From: Oscillospiraceae bacterium
Lineage (GTDB): Bacteria; Bacillota; Clostridia; Oscillospirales; Ruminococcaceae
DNA: 7,720 bases
Direction of reading: 5' to 3'
Assembly: GCA_003508605.1 (NCBI GenBank)
Contig: DNUB01000113.1
Coordinates: 726-8,445 of the forward strand
This document shows positions 1 to 6,484 of this stretch, piece by piece (position 1 is the stretch's first letter; each line of letters begins with the position of its first letter). The notes beneath the pieces were generated by a model. It did no database searches, was not told where the DNA came from, and saw only the letters and a list, made by a program, of their open reading frames with translations. Made by a program: the position numbers and the translations under genes.

Positions 1-531
1 CTTTTTAAAATCGAGCAGTATGTGGAAATGGTACTGAACTATATCAGGCTTGGGGATGATTCCTCCGACCTTGTTTTTGAGGAATACTCCATAGACGGCA
101 TAATAAAGCAGGCGGTGCATAAGTATGCTCCGCAGATAATTAGAAAGCGCATAGCTCTTAAATACGAGCCGAAAGGGGATTTAAGGATAGTTACCGACGA
201 AAAGTGGCTGCTTTTTATTATAGAACAGCTTTTGTCAAACGCCGTAAAATACACGGAAAAGGGAGAAATAGAAATTAAAGTAACGGACGACAAAAAACTG
301 ATAATAACGGATACGGGAATAGGTATAGAAAACGAGGATCTGCCCCGAATTTTTGAGAAGGGCTTTACGGGCTACAACGGCAGAGCCGATAAAAAATCCA
401 CCGGCTTGGGGCTTTATCTGTGCAAGCTTACGGTGGATAAGCTGTCCCACAGGATCGAGGTCAAATCAACAGTGGGAAAGGGAACCTCCGTTTCGGTTGA
501 TCTGAAGCGTTATGAGCTTGAATCGGAATAG
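1..531 (+). CDS. bceS: BceS-type sensor histidine kinase, C-terminal part (5' end outside window)
   Basis: The frame is open from base 1 and reads in with LFKIEQYVEMVLNYIRL, the end of the dimerisation helix hairpin typical of BceS kinases, so the gene starts upstream; GTG at 22 is an internal codon, not a start. The phosphorylated histidine lies upstream and is not seen. The HATPase_c domain is complete: N box EQLLSNAVKYT (Asn at window codon 80), G1 box DTGIGI (Asp at codon 104), an F box around RIFEKGF, and G2 box STGLGLYL (codons 133-140). The family consists of membrane kinases with no real extracellular sensor domain; they rely on a partner BceAB transporter for the stimulus and phosphorylate a BceR-type regulator. 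The bceA and bceB genes immediately downstream fit this. The regulator gene is expected upstream, outside the window. No truncation or frameshift is visible in the part seen. Confidence 0.9.
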   Translation, partial: LFKIEQYVEMVLNYIRLGDDSSDLVFEEYSIDGIIKQAVHKYAPQIIRKRIALKYEPKGDLRIVTDEKWLLFIIEQLLSNAVKYTEKGEIEIKVTDDKKLIITDTGIGIENEDLPRIFEKGFTGYNGRADKKSTGLGLYLCKLTVDKLSHRIEVKSTVGKGTSVSVDLKRYELESE

Positions 532-567
532 CATTATTCGGTGCGGCGTGCAGCACTATGAATACGG

Positions 568-585
568 TATTACAAAAATGTCACA
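568..585 (+). promoter_or_regulatory. Candidate BceR-type operator, 7-4-7 inverted repeat
   Basis: The sequence TATTACA-AAAA-TGTCACA is an imperfect inverted repeat of 7-nt arms with a 4-nt spacer (5 of 7 positions complementary). Its core TTACA-N4-TGTCA matches the TNACA-N4-TGTNA pattern that I recall for BceR-like response regulators. It lies between the kinase gene and bceA, the usual site of peptide-induced bceAB promoters. The operator role is inferred from motif plus position. Confidence 0.6.
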
Positions 586-596
586 TAAAAATATTA

Positions 597-619
597 CAAT
601 GTAACTGTTTTCAATGTAA
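597..619 (+). repeat. Direct repeat CAATGTAA x2 in the bceA promoter region
   Basis: CAATGTAA occurs at 597-604 and again at 612-619, a 15-nt step. The first copy is also part of the short palindrome TTACA-A-TGTAA (594-604). The TGTAA part resembles a half-site of the operator at 568-585, so these may be accessory half-sites for the same regulator; the second overlaps the candidate -35 region. Low-information motifs in an AT-rich region can also arise by chance. Confidence 0.35.
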
Positions 620-643
620 AGGTATAAATAATTTTGCTAAAAT
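615..643 (+). promoter_or_regulatory. Candidate bceAB promoter with extended -10
   Basis: TGCTAAAAT at 635-643 reads as an extended -10 (TG-n-TAAAAT). Seventeen bases upstream, TGTAAA at 615-620 is a poor -35, as expected for an activator-dependent promoter. An alternative -10 is TATAAA at 623-628 with TGTAAC at 600-605 as -35; that choice would put the operator at 568-585 closer to the polymerase site. The sequence alone does not decide between them. Confidence 0.35.
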
Positions 644-676
644 ATCATCAGAATAAACAGGTTAAAGGAGTAAGCT

Positions 677-1471
677 ATGACGATATTGGAAACAAAATGC
701 TTAAAGAAAATTTATACCGCCCGATTCGGAGGGAATCAGGTAAAAGCCTTGACCGACGTTTCCTTTTCGGTGGAGCAGGGAGAATATGTTGCCATAATGG
801 GCGAGTCGGGGTCGGGAAAAACCACTCTTCTGAACATTTTGGCTGCCCTTGATAAGCCTACGGGGGGACAGGTTCTTTTGGAGGGGAAGGACATAACCTC
901 CATAAAGGACAGGGATATCGCCGCATTCAGGCGGGATAATTTAGGCTTTGTGTTTCAGGATTTCAATCTTTTGGATACCTTCACATTGCAGGACAATATT
1001 TTTCTGCCTCTTGTGCTGGGCGGCAAAACCTTTTCGGAGATGCGTGAAAGACTGCTTCCGATAGCAAAAAAGCTGGAGATTTTGGATCTGCTGAACAAAT
1101 ATCCCTATGAGGTTTCGGGAGGACAAAAGCAGAGATCGGCAGTGGCAAGAGCCATTATAACTTATCCGAAGCTGATTTTGGCCGACGAACCCACGGGTGC
1201 GCTGGATTCACGCTCTACCGACGGTCTTTTAAAGATCTTTAACGATCTGAACGGCGAAGGACAGACCATAATAATGGTTACCCATTCAACCAAGGCGGCA
1301 AGTCATGCGGGCAGGGTGCTTTTTATAAAGGACGGGCAGGTATTTCACCAGATTCACAGGGGAAGCAGCACCAACAGGGAAATGTATCAAAAGATTTCCG
1401 ATACCCTTACGGTAATAGCTACGGGCGGCGCTTATACCGCAGGAGGATTTTTCGGGGGTGAGGAAAATTGA
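677..1471 (+). CDS. bceA: BceA-like antimicrobial-peptide ABC transporter, ATP-binding subunit
   Basis: A 264-residue ATPase of the MacB/BceA type that powers the following permease at the inner face of the membrane; such transporters protect lipid II-cycle intermediates from peptide antibiotics such as bacitracin or lantibiotics, and the substrate here cannot be read from sequence. All nucleotide-binding motifs are intact: Walker A GESGSGKT (42-49), Q-loop Gln94 in VFQDFNLL, signature VSGGQKQR (146-153), Walker B LILADEP (166-172) with catalytic Glu171, D-loop ALD (175-177) and switch His203. The C-terminal stretch NREMYQKI (about 239-246) is the tail seen in BceA-type ATPases. Start ATG 677 is preceded by AAAGGAG (664-670) with six spacer bases. 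The stop overlaps the bceB start, so the pair is translationally coupled. Expression is probably driven from the promoter region at 568-643. Confidence 0.93.
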   Translation: MTILETKCLKKIYTARFGGNQVKALTDVSFSVEQGEYVAIMGESGSGKTTLLNILAALDKPTGGQVLLEGKDITSIKDRDIAAFRRDNLGFVFQDFNLLDTFTLQDNIFLPLVLGGKTFSEMRERLLPIAKKLEILDLLNKYPYEVSGGQKQRSAVARAIITYPKLILADEPTGALDSRSTDGLLKIFNDLNGEGQTIIMVTHSTKAASHAGRVLFIKDGQVFHQIHRGSSTNREMYQKISDTLTVIATGGAYTAGGFFGGEEN

Positions 1472-3438
1472 ACAATAAGCTTTACCCTAAGCTTGCGGCG
1501 GAAAACATAAAAAAGAACGGGAAAACCTATATCCCCTATATAATTACCTGTATACTGACCGTTGCAATGTTTTATATGATAAATTCCCTTGCCACAAATC
1601 CCGAGCTTAGCAGCATGAAGGTCGGCGGTGAGGTAATGCCGGTGGTATTGGGTATGGGCTGTGTGGTGGTGGGGATTTTTGCGGTTATTTTTCTTTTTTA
1701 CACCAACAGCTTTTTGATGAAGAGAAGAAAAAAGGAATTTGGCTTATACAATATTTTAGGCATGGGCAAAAGACATATAGCCAAGGTGGTAGCCTTTGAG
1801 ACTCTTTATGTGGCGATAATCAGCCTTGTGCTGGGCTTGCTCCTGGGAATATCCTTTGACAAGCTGCTTTATATGTGTATAGCAAAAATATTCGGCGCAA
1901 ATGTGTCCATGGGGTTTTATGTTTCCGTTTATGCTATAATAACCGTTTTTGTTCTCTTCGGAATCCTTTTCGGCTGCATACTGCTCAATTCGTTAAAGCA
2001 AATCGTGCTGTCCAAGCCTATAGAGCTGCTGAAGGGCGGAAATGTGGGCGAAAAAGAGCCGAAAACCAAGTGGATAATGACGGCTTTAGGAGTTATCTGC
2101 CTTGCGGCGGGTTATTATATGGCTATTAGCGTGGAAAATATGGGAATTGCAATAGGCATTTTCTTTATTGCGGTAATTTTGGTTATAATAGGCACTTATA
2201 TGCTGTTTATAGCGGGAAGCATTTTTTTGCTTAAAGCCTTGAGAAAAAATAAAAGGTATTATTATAAACCAAAGCATTTTATTTCCGTTTCGGGAATGAT
2301 CTACCGTATGAAACAAAATGCCGTGGGACTTGCAAACATCTGTATCTTGTCCACAATGGTTCTGGTTATGATATCCTGTACGTCGGCTTTGGTAATAGGA
2401 ATTGACGATACAATAGACAGGTCGAATCCTTATGACCTGTGGGTGAACGTTTATCACCCCTACAACTCGGATTCCGAAAGCAGCGTCAGCGCATATTCGG
2501 GCTTAAAGGAAATAGAGGGGTTAGCCGAAAGGTACAAGGACAGCCTTGAAGAAAAGGGAAATTATACCTTTTTAAGCTTAAAATGCAATTTGACGGAAAA
2601 CACAGCCTCTCTTGAAGGCACCGCAAACTTTGAGGCTCAAATCATTCCCGTTGAAGAGCGAAACAAATATTCGGGAGACAATGCTATACTTGATCCCGAC
2701 GCCGATGAAATATATTTATATACGATTAACAGAAGCTTTGACTATACCACAATGACCTTATTCGGCAAGGAATATAAGGTAAAGGGCGTTGACGCTCATA
2801 ACGATAACTATTCCTATCCTTCGCTGACAATTTATGTAAGGGATTTGGACGTGTTAATGGAGATAAACGATAATGTAAGTACGGAAATGGGCAACGTCGA
2901 AAAATACAATCGCCTGAACCGTGTTTTACAGTACAATATCACAAATGAAGAAAAAAGGGAAGAAATATATGACGCCTTTTTTGAAGTAAACGAAAAATAT
3001 TCGGTTTACGTGTCTGACAGGGATTCCGCAAGAGATGATTATATGGGGCTTTACGGCGGGCTATTTTTCCTGGGACTGTTTCTCGGAACGCTTTTCATAA
3101 TGGCGACTATTCTGATTATTTACTACAAACAAATTTCAGAGGGCTATGAGGATCAGGGCCGCTTTGAGATAATGCAGAAGGTGGGCATGAGCAGGGGCGA
3201 GGTCAAGTCCGCCATACATTCACAGGTTTTATGCGTTTTCTTTCTTCCGCTGATTACCGCAGGAATCCACACGGGCTTTGCCTTTAACTTAGTACTTAAA
3301 TGTATGTATGCTTTAGGCTTTGCAAATGTTCCCCTTTATGTGACTTGTACTTTGGTGAGCTTTTTAGCCTTTGCGGTTATGTATGTTATTATTTATCTGA
3401 TCACCGCAAGAACCTATTATAAGATCGTAAGCAGATGA
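1468..3438 (+). CDS. bceB: BceB-like antimicrobial-peptide ABC transporter permease and sensor
   Basis: A 656-residue permease, the usual length for BceB. Hydrophobic segments I read by eye lie near residues 21-41, 57-83, 110-131, 152-174, 202-221, 226-255, 286-310, 529-553, 586-611 and 623-646, giving the ten-helix layout. Between helices 7 and 8 sits a hydrophilic, probably extracellular domain of about 210 residues (313-524), which in this family binds the peptide and determines specificity. FtsX-like cytoplasmic linkers follow helix 2 (KRRKKEFGLYNILGMGKRHI) and helix 8 (EIMQKVGMSRGEV). The family forms a complex with a BceS kinase and signals transport load to it; the kinase gene is next door. 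The start is TTG at 1468, sharing bases with the TGA stop of bceA (TTGA), with GTGAGG at about 1458-1463 as ribosome binding site. MNNKLYPKLAAENIKKNGK is a normal family N terminus, which supports this start. No defects seen. Confidence 0.93.
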   Translation: MNNKLYPKLAAENIKKNGKTYIPYIITCILTVAMFYMINSLATNPELSSMKVGGEVMPVVLGMGCVVVGIFAVIFLFYTNSFLMKRRKKEFGLYNILGMGKRHIAKVVAFETLYVAIISLVLGLLLGISFDKLLYMCIAKIFGANVSMGFYVSVYAIITVFVLFGILFGCILLNSLKQIVLSKPIELLKGGNVGEKEPKTKWIMTALGVICLAAGYYMAISVENMGIAIGIFFIAVILVIIGTYMLFIAGSIFLLKALRKNKRYYYKPKHFISVSGMIYRMKQNAVGLANICILSTMVLVMISCTSALVIGIDDTIDRSNPYDLWVNVYHPYNSDSESSVSAYSGLKEIEGLAERYKDSLEEKGNYTFLSLKCNLTENTASLEGTANFEAQIIPVEERNKYSGDNAILDPDADEIYLYTINRSFDYTTMTLFGKEYKVKGVDAHNDNYSYPSLTIYVRDLDVLMEINDNVSTEMGNVEKYNRLNRVLQYNITNEEKREEIYDAFFEVNEKYSVYVSDRDSARDDYMGLYGGLFFLGLFLGTLFIMATILIIYYKQISEGYEDQGRFEIMQKVGMSRGEVKSAIHSQVLCVFFLPLITAGIHTGFAFNLVLKCMYALGFANVPLYVTCTLVSFLAFAVMYVIIYLITARTYYKIVSR

Positions 3439-3451
3439 TTTTTGTAAGGGG

Positions 3452-3475
3452 CGGCAGCAAGCCTGCCGATTATTT
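3452..3475 (+). terminator. Possible weak intrinsic terminator after bceB
   Basis: CGGCAG (3452-3457) and CTGCCG (3463-3468) form a perfect 6-bp GC-rich stem with the 5-nt loop CAAGC, followed by ATTATTT, a poor U-tract. It starts 13 nt after the bceB stop. The short stem and interrupted U-tract keep confidence low. A third element, CGGCAG at 3489-3494, can pair with CTGCCG instead. Confidence 0.35.
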
Positions 3476-3566
3476 CCCGTTATCGGGACGGCAGACGGTG
3501 ATTTACTGATTTGAAAGGAATTTCGGAACCGATGAGAATTTAAAATTCCCTGATAAAACGTAAAGC

Positions 3567-3626
3567 TTTCAATGAGGGGCAATGCCCCTCAGGGTTTCAG
3601 TGGGGGACTGAATGGAACCCGCCGCC
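3567..3626 (+). repeat. Modular palindromic intergenic repeat, copy 1 (short form)
   Basis: This 60-nt stretch shares three blocks with 7607-7717. Block A (3567-3588) matches at 21 of 22 positions, block B CAGGGTTTCAGTGGGGGA (3590-3607) is identical, and block C CTGAATGGAACCCGCCGCC (3608-3626) is identical. Block A contains the perfect palindrome TGAGGGGCAATGCCCCTCA (3573-3591). Compared with copy 2, it lacks a 31-nt net insert between A and B and a 20-nt insert between B and C. It encodes no protein. The element type is unknown to me beyond a dispersed, hairpin-forming intergenic repeat. Confidence 0.8.
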
Positions 3627-3638
3627 CAATGAGGCTAT

Positions 3639-3661
3639 GCCTTTTGCTTACCGCAAAAGGC
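3639..3661. repeat. 9-bp hairpin directly after repeat copy 1
   Basis: GCCTTTTGC (3639-3647) and GCAAAAGGC (3653-3661) are perfect inverted repeats around the loop TTACC. The preceding CAATGAGGCTATGCC (3627-3641) resembles the start of repeat block A, so this hairpin is probably a further module of the same repeat. No U-tract follows on either strand, so it is not an obvious terminator. Confidence 0.65.
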
Positions 3662-3729
3662 GGGGGACATCGGATTTTGATTATAGGTTGGAGAATATCA
3701 TAGGTTTTCGGGTATGGGTGCAGCTTCAT

Positions 3730-3948
3730 ATGAAAAAATTTTTAATTTACAAGCATATCGGAAACCTTTCACAGAACGACAACGGTTGGATTAAGGAGCT
3801 TAATTTAATTTCATGGAACGGCAGAGAGCCTGTTTATGATATACGGACATGGAATTTAAACCATACAAAATACGGTAATGGAGTTACTGTTACTGCGGGT
3901 CAGATGCGGGCTTTAAAAAAATTGGTTGAAAAAATGGAGACGTTTTAA
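3730..3948 (+). CDS. ydbC: PC4/YdbC-family single-stranded DNA-binding protein
   Basis: A small protein of 72 residues from ATG 3730. It shows the hallmark sequence of the bacterial YdbC branch of the PC4 fold: GWIKELNLISWNGREP (19-34), YDIRTW (36-41), YGNGVTV (48-54), then a C-terminal helix QMRALKKLVEKM. Characterised members are small dimeric proteins that bind single-stranded DNA through a curved beta-sheet; the cellular role is poorly defined, with transcription or repair suggested. ATG 3730 gives the family's normal compact length (about 70-75 residues). Starting at ATG 3637 would add 31 residues encoded partly by repeat sequence, so I reject it. No strong ribosome binding site precedes 3730; GTG 3718, with GGG five bases upstream, is an alternative that adds four residues. 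The gene ends 58 nt before the first signal peptidase gene and may be cotranscribed with it. Confidence 0.8.
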   Translation: MKKFLIYKHIGNLSQNDNGWIKELNLISWNGREPVYDIRTWNLNHTKYGNGVTVTAGQMRALKKLVEKMETF

Positions 3949-3991
3949 TTTTAACGGAAAAAGGTTAAAAAGCTGTATTTTGTTTATTCTT

Positions 3992-4000
3992 AAAGGGGGT
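3992..4000 (+). promoter_or_regulatory. Ribosome binding site that fixes the start of the first signal peptidase
   Basis: AAAGGGGGT lies six bases before ATG 4007. It decides against the in-frame TTG at 3926, which would overlap the YdbC-like gene, has no comparable site and would add 27 residues without family resemblance. Confidence 0.75.
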
Positions 4001-4006
4001 AATACA

Positions 4007-4783
4007 ATGTCGGAAGAAGAGAAGGACCTAAATGAAACTATGGAAGCCATTGATCCCGAAGAGTATAAAAAAATGCTTCAGCAGCCGAAGGAGCAGGATC
4101 ACAGCGATTTAGAGGATATAATTACTCCCATTGAGGTCAAAAGCACAAGGCATCTTCAGATACAGCAGGAGCAGCTTGAAAAGGAAAAGGCAAAGGAGAA
4201 TGCCGCTAAAAATGCTCATACGGCAGTTAACGAGGTTTACGACTGGTTTGAAAGTCTGCTTATGGCTGTGGTTTTTATAGTATTGCTTTTTACTTTTATA
4301 ATTCGTGTAAATACCGTAGACGGCGGATCTATGACGCCCACTCTTCAAAACGGGCAGAAGCTGGTGGTTACCGATTTGTTTTATACTCCCTCCTATAACG
4401 ATATCGTTATAATCCAAGCGGCTAAGTTAGACGGAGGAAAGCCAATAGTAAAACGTATAATCGGACTTCCCGGCGACACCGTGATGATAGATTTTGAAGC
4501 GGGTCTGGTTTACCGCAACGGAGAACAGCTCCCTGTGGAGACAAAGGAAGGGTATCTGTTTGAGGACGGTCATAAAATCAATTCCTATACCAACAGAAAT
4601 ATAGAAATGCTTTCAAAAACCGAGTATACCGTTCCCGAGAACTGCTACTTTGTGCTCGGAGATAACAGAAACGGTTCTAAGGACAGCAGAGCCTTCAGTT
4701 CCATCGGTTTTGTAGACGGAAACTATATTGCGGGCAGAGCGATTTTTTCGCTGTTTCCGTTCAGCACCTTCGGTACTGTATAA
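4007..4783 (+). CDS. lepB: Type I signal peptidase with acidic cytoplasmic tail
   Basis: A 258-residue membrane serine protease (S26) that removes signal peptides from exported proteins on the outer face of the membrane. Residues 1-80 form a long charged cytoplasmic tail with net charge about -11 and a probable coiled coil at about 48-70 (HLQIQQEQLEKEKAKEN). One hydrophobic anchor follows (about 81-99, FESLLMAVVFIVLLFTFII). The catalytic domain shows box B GGSMTPTL with nucleophile Ser108, box D PIVKRIIGLPGD with general base Lys149, and box E GDNRNGSKDSR (218-228). All catalytic residues are present, so it should be active. The single anchor with an N-in, C-out catalytic domain is the Gram-positive Sip layout, but the roughly 80-residue tail is much longer than the short N terminus of typical Bacillus Sip enzymes. 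A 55-nt gap separates it from the second signal peptidase. Sequence alone does not assign specific substrates. Confidence 0.93.
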   Translation: MSEEEKDLNETMEAIDPEEYKKMLQQPKEQDHSDLEDIITPIEVKSTRHLQIQQEQLEKEKAKENAAKNAHTAVNEVYDWFESLLMAVVFIVLLFTFIIRVNTVDGGSMTPTLQNGQKLVVTDLFYTPSYNDIVIIQAAKLDGGKPIVKRIIGLPGDTVMIDFEAGLVYRNGEQLPVETKEGYLFEDGHKINSYTNRNIEMLSKTEYTVPENCYFVLGDNRNGSKDSRAFSSIGFVDGNYIAGRAIFSLFPFSTFGTV

Positions 4784-4838
4784 ATATGGTTTTCACTGCT
4801 GAGGTTTTAAATATATGGCTGCTTGAAGGGGCTGCTTA

Positions 4839-5636
4839 ATGAAAGATTACAGACAAAGACCCCGCCGCAGAGCAAAAAAGGCAAATAGAAGCAGGGCTGC
4901 ATTAAGCGGTTCGGGCAGATCGGATACAGCCCGGACAAGCATAGCATCTCTTAACAGGGAGTATGGATCGGGCAGCGCATCGGTGAGGAATAAAAGAAAC
5001 AGGCCTGCTGCGGTAAGGATAAATATCCCTAAGGAAAAGAGCCGGAAAAGAACCGTAAAGGATACTGCCGAAAAAGACTTGGATTTTTATTCATTCGTTC
5101 AGATCCTTGTACAGTCCGTTACGGCGGCTTTTCTGCTGCTGACGTTTTTCTTTAATATCAGCGTTGTTGTGGGAAGCTCTATGAATCCCACTCTTGAAAA
5201 CGGGGACAGGATTTTGGTTACTCACTGCGACTATAATTTGCAGTACGGGGATATAATTGCGGTATGGGCGTCCAACCTCCGAAACAGTGATACGGGAGAA
5301 ATGGGCGAGATGATAGTTAAGCGTGTGATAGGTCTGCCCGGAGATGTAATAAGCATAGACGATAACGGCAAGGTCTACCGCAACGGTGAAGCCTTGCAGG
5401 AGGATTATATAAATCATTTTGATTATTATACCAACAAAGGCAACGCAAGCTTTCCATTGACGGTGGACGAAAACTGCGTTTTTGTTTTGGGGGATAACCG
5501 TAATCACTCTACCGACAGCCGTTTTGTTTATGACGAGGACTCGGATATGTATGTGGGCTGTATAGACCAAAGGTATATTATGGGGAAAGCCGTTTTCTGC
5601 TTTTATCCCTTTGAAAGAATGGGAGCTTTGGAATGA
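4839..5636 (+). CDS. lepB: Type I signal peptidase with strongly basic cytoplasmic tail
   Basis: A 265-residue paralogue of the preceding enzyme with the same catalytic set: GSSMNPTL with nucleophile Ser114, MIVKRVIGLPGD with general base Lys161, and box E GDNRNHSTDSR (218-228). One membrane anchor lies at about 86-111. Residues 1-80 are rich in Arg, Lys, Ser and Ala, look disordered, and carry net charge about +18 (25 basic, 7 acidic), the opposite of the first enzyme. Start ATG 4839 has GAAGGGG (4825-4831) seven bases upstream. The stop overlaps the rbgA start as ATGA, so the two are coupled. In many Firmicutes a signal peptidase gene sits directly before rbgA, so this copy is the positional counterpart of that gene; the acidic-tail copy may be the later addition. 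The basic tail could contact phospholipid head groups or ribosomal RNA, which is inference. Confidence 0.93.
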   Translation: MKDYRQRPRRRAKKANRSRAALSGSGRSDTARTSIASLNREYGSGSASVRNKRNRPAAVRINIPKEKSRKRTVKDTAEKDLDFYSFVQILVQSVTAAFLLLTFFFNISVVVGSSMNPTLENGDRILVTHCDYNLQYGDIIAVWASNLRNSDTGEMGEMIVKRVIGLPGDVISIDDNGKVYRNGEALQEDYINHFDYYTNKGNASFPLTVDENCVFVLGDNRNHSTDSRFVYDEDSDMYVGCIDQRYIMGKAVFCFYPFERMGALE

Positions 5637-6484
5637 GTTACGAGGGGAATATTCAGTGGTTTCCCGGTCATATGACCAAAACCCGCCGAATGATAGAGGC
5701 GGAAATAAAAACGGTTGACGCCGTGGTTGAAATTGTGGACAGCCGCATTCCCGAATCAAGCAGAAATCCCGTAATCAACGATCTTGTGGGAAGCAAGCCC
5801 CGTATAATTCTTTTGAATAAGTGCGATTATGCGGACGATAGGGTCACCGCTCTCTGGAAAAAGTACTATACGGAGCAGGGTTATTCCGTTTTGTGCTGCG
5901 ATTGCAGAAGCGGCAAGGGTATAAAAAGCTTTGTGCCGACGCTTAAAAATATCTTGAGCGATGTTCTGCAAAAGCGCAGGGAAAAGGGAATGATCGGCAG
6001 AGCGTTAAGAGTAATGGTTTTGGGTATTCCCAATGTGGGAAAATCCTCCTTTATAAACAGAATGGCAAATTCAAAAAAGACGGCGGTAGGCGACCGGCCC
6101 GGCGTAACGAGAGGCAAGCAATGGGTGACTATCGACAAAGAGGTTGAGCTTTTGGATATGCCCGGCATACTTTGGCCTAAATTTGAAGATCAGGCGGCTG
6201 CAGAAAAGCTTGCTTTTATAGGTGCCATCAAGGACGATGTAATGGATGCGGAGAGCCTGGCGGACAGCCTCGGAGAATATTTAAAGGAAAATTACCCCGA
6301 AAGACTTGCCGAACGGTTTAAGCTGAAGAGCCTCGACGGCAGAATATGCGAGCTTATAGCAAGGGCAAGGGGAATGATGATAAGCGGGGGAGAGCCTGAT
6401 ACCGAAAGAGCCGCCGCCGCATTATTGGACGAGTACAGGAGCGGAAAAATTGGAAAAATCTCTCTTGAAGCACCGACAGTGTGA
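5633..6484 (+). CDS. rbgA: Ribosome biogenesis GTPase RbgA (YlqF)
   Basis: A 283-residue circularly permuted GTPase that promotes a late step of 50S subunit maturation in the cytoplasm. The N terminus IQWFPGHMTKTRRMIEAEI is the RbgA signature; His13 corresponds to the histidine implicated in GTP hydrolysis (His9 in Bacillus subtilis numbering). G motifs come in the permuted order G4 NKCD (62-65), G5 region DCRSGKG (90-96), G1 GIPNVGKSS (131-139), G2 Thr159 in PGVTRGKQW, and G3 DMPGILWP (175-182). The C-terminal ANTAR-like helical domain follows (about 200-275). Length and motifs are normal. ATG 5633 overlaps the upstream TGA by 4 nt, with GGGAG (5621-5625) seven bases before it inside the signal peptidase gene. 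The gene also overlaps rnhB by 35 nt. This gene order is common in Firmicutes and supports the assignment. Confidence 0.95.
   Translation: MSYEGNIQWFPGHMTKTRRMIEAEIKTVDAVVEIVDSRIPESSRNPVINDLVGSKPRIILLNKCDYADDRVTALWKKYYTEQGYSVLCCDCRSGKGIKSFVPTLKNILSDVLQKRREKGMIGRALRVMVLGIPNVGKSSFINRMANSKKTAVGDRPGVTRGKQWVTIDKEVELLDMPGILWPKFEDQAAAEKLAFIGAIKDDVMDAESLADSLGEYLKENYPERLAERFKLKSLDGRICELIARARGMMISGGEPDTERAAAALLDEYRSGKIGKISLEAPTV
6437..6441 (+). promoter_or_regulatory. Ribosome binding site for the TTG start of rnhB
   Basis: AGGAG lies eight bases before TTG 6450, inside the 3' end of rbgA. No ATG, GTG or other start occurs in the rnhB frame between 6450 and the first catalytic motif, so this site and the TTG together decide the start. 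Confidence 0.65.

Larger units (their letters stand above)
3439..3729. other. Non-coding spacer between bceB and the YdbC-like gene
   Basis: This 291-nt gap holds no supported gene. It contains, in order, a cluster of small hairpins (3452-3494), a weak inverted repeat GGAATTT...AAATTCC (3517-3523 and 3543-3549, 19-nt loop), repeat copy 1 (3567-3626) and a further hairpin (3639-3661). The frame of the downstream gene stays open back to ATG 3637, but that codon lies inside repeat-derived sequence. I see no convincing sigma-70 promoter; TATCAT at 3696-3701 has no acceptable -35 partner. Confidence 0.7.

Noticed and set aside
634..852. Short + strand frame overlapping the bceA start
   Set aside because: It runs out of frame through the Walker A region of bceA and has no ribosome binding site or family resemblance.
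3567..3626. Riboswitch or T-box leader for the downstream operon
   Set aside because: No conserved riboswitch or T-box motif is visible, and the same sequence recurs downstream of yraN, which fits a dispersed repeat better than a gene-specific leader.
3567..3661. CRISPR array or insertion-sequence end
   Set aside because: There are no regularly spaced repeats with unique spacers, no transposase, and no visible target-site duplication around the element. The only repetition is the hairpin modules.
3637..3729. N-terminal extension of the YdbC-like protein from ATG 3637
   Set aside because: The ATG and first residues lie within repeat-derived hairpin sequence, the extension has no family resemblance, and the downstream ATG gives the normal protein length.
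3926..4006. Longer first signal peptidase beginning at TTG 3926
   Set aside because: It overlaps the YdbC-like gene, lacks a good ribosome binding site, and ATG 4007 has AAAGGGGGT at ideal spacing.
5091..5759. 222-codon open frame on the - strand
   Set aside because: It is antisense to the conserved catalytic domain of the second signal peptidase and the start of rbgA. Its translation shows no recognisable domain, so it is a shadow of real coding sequence.
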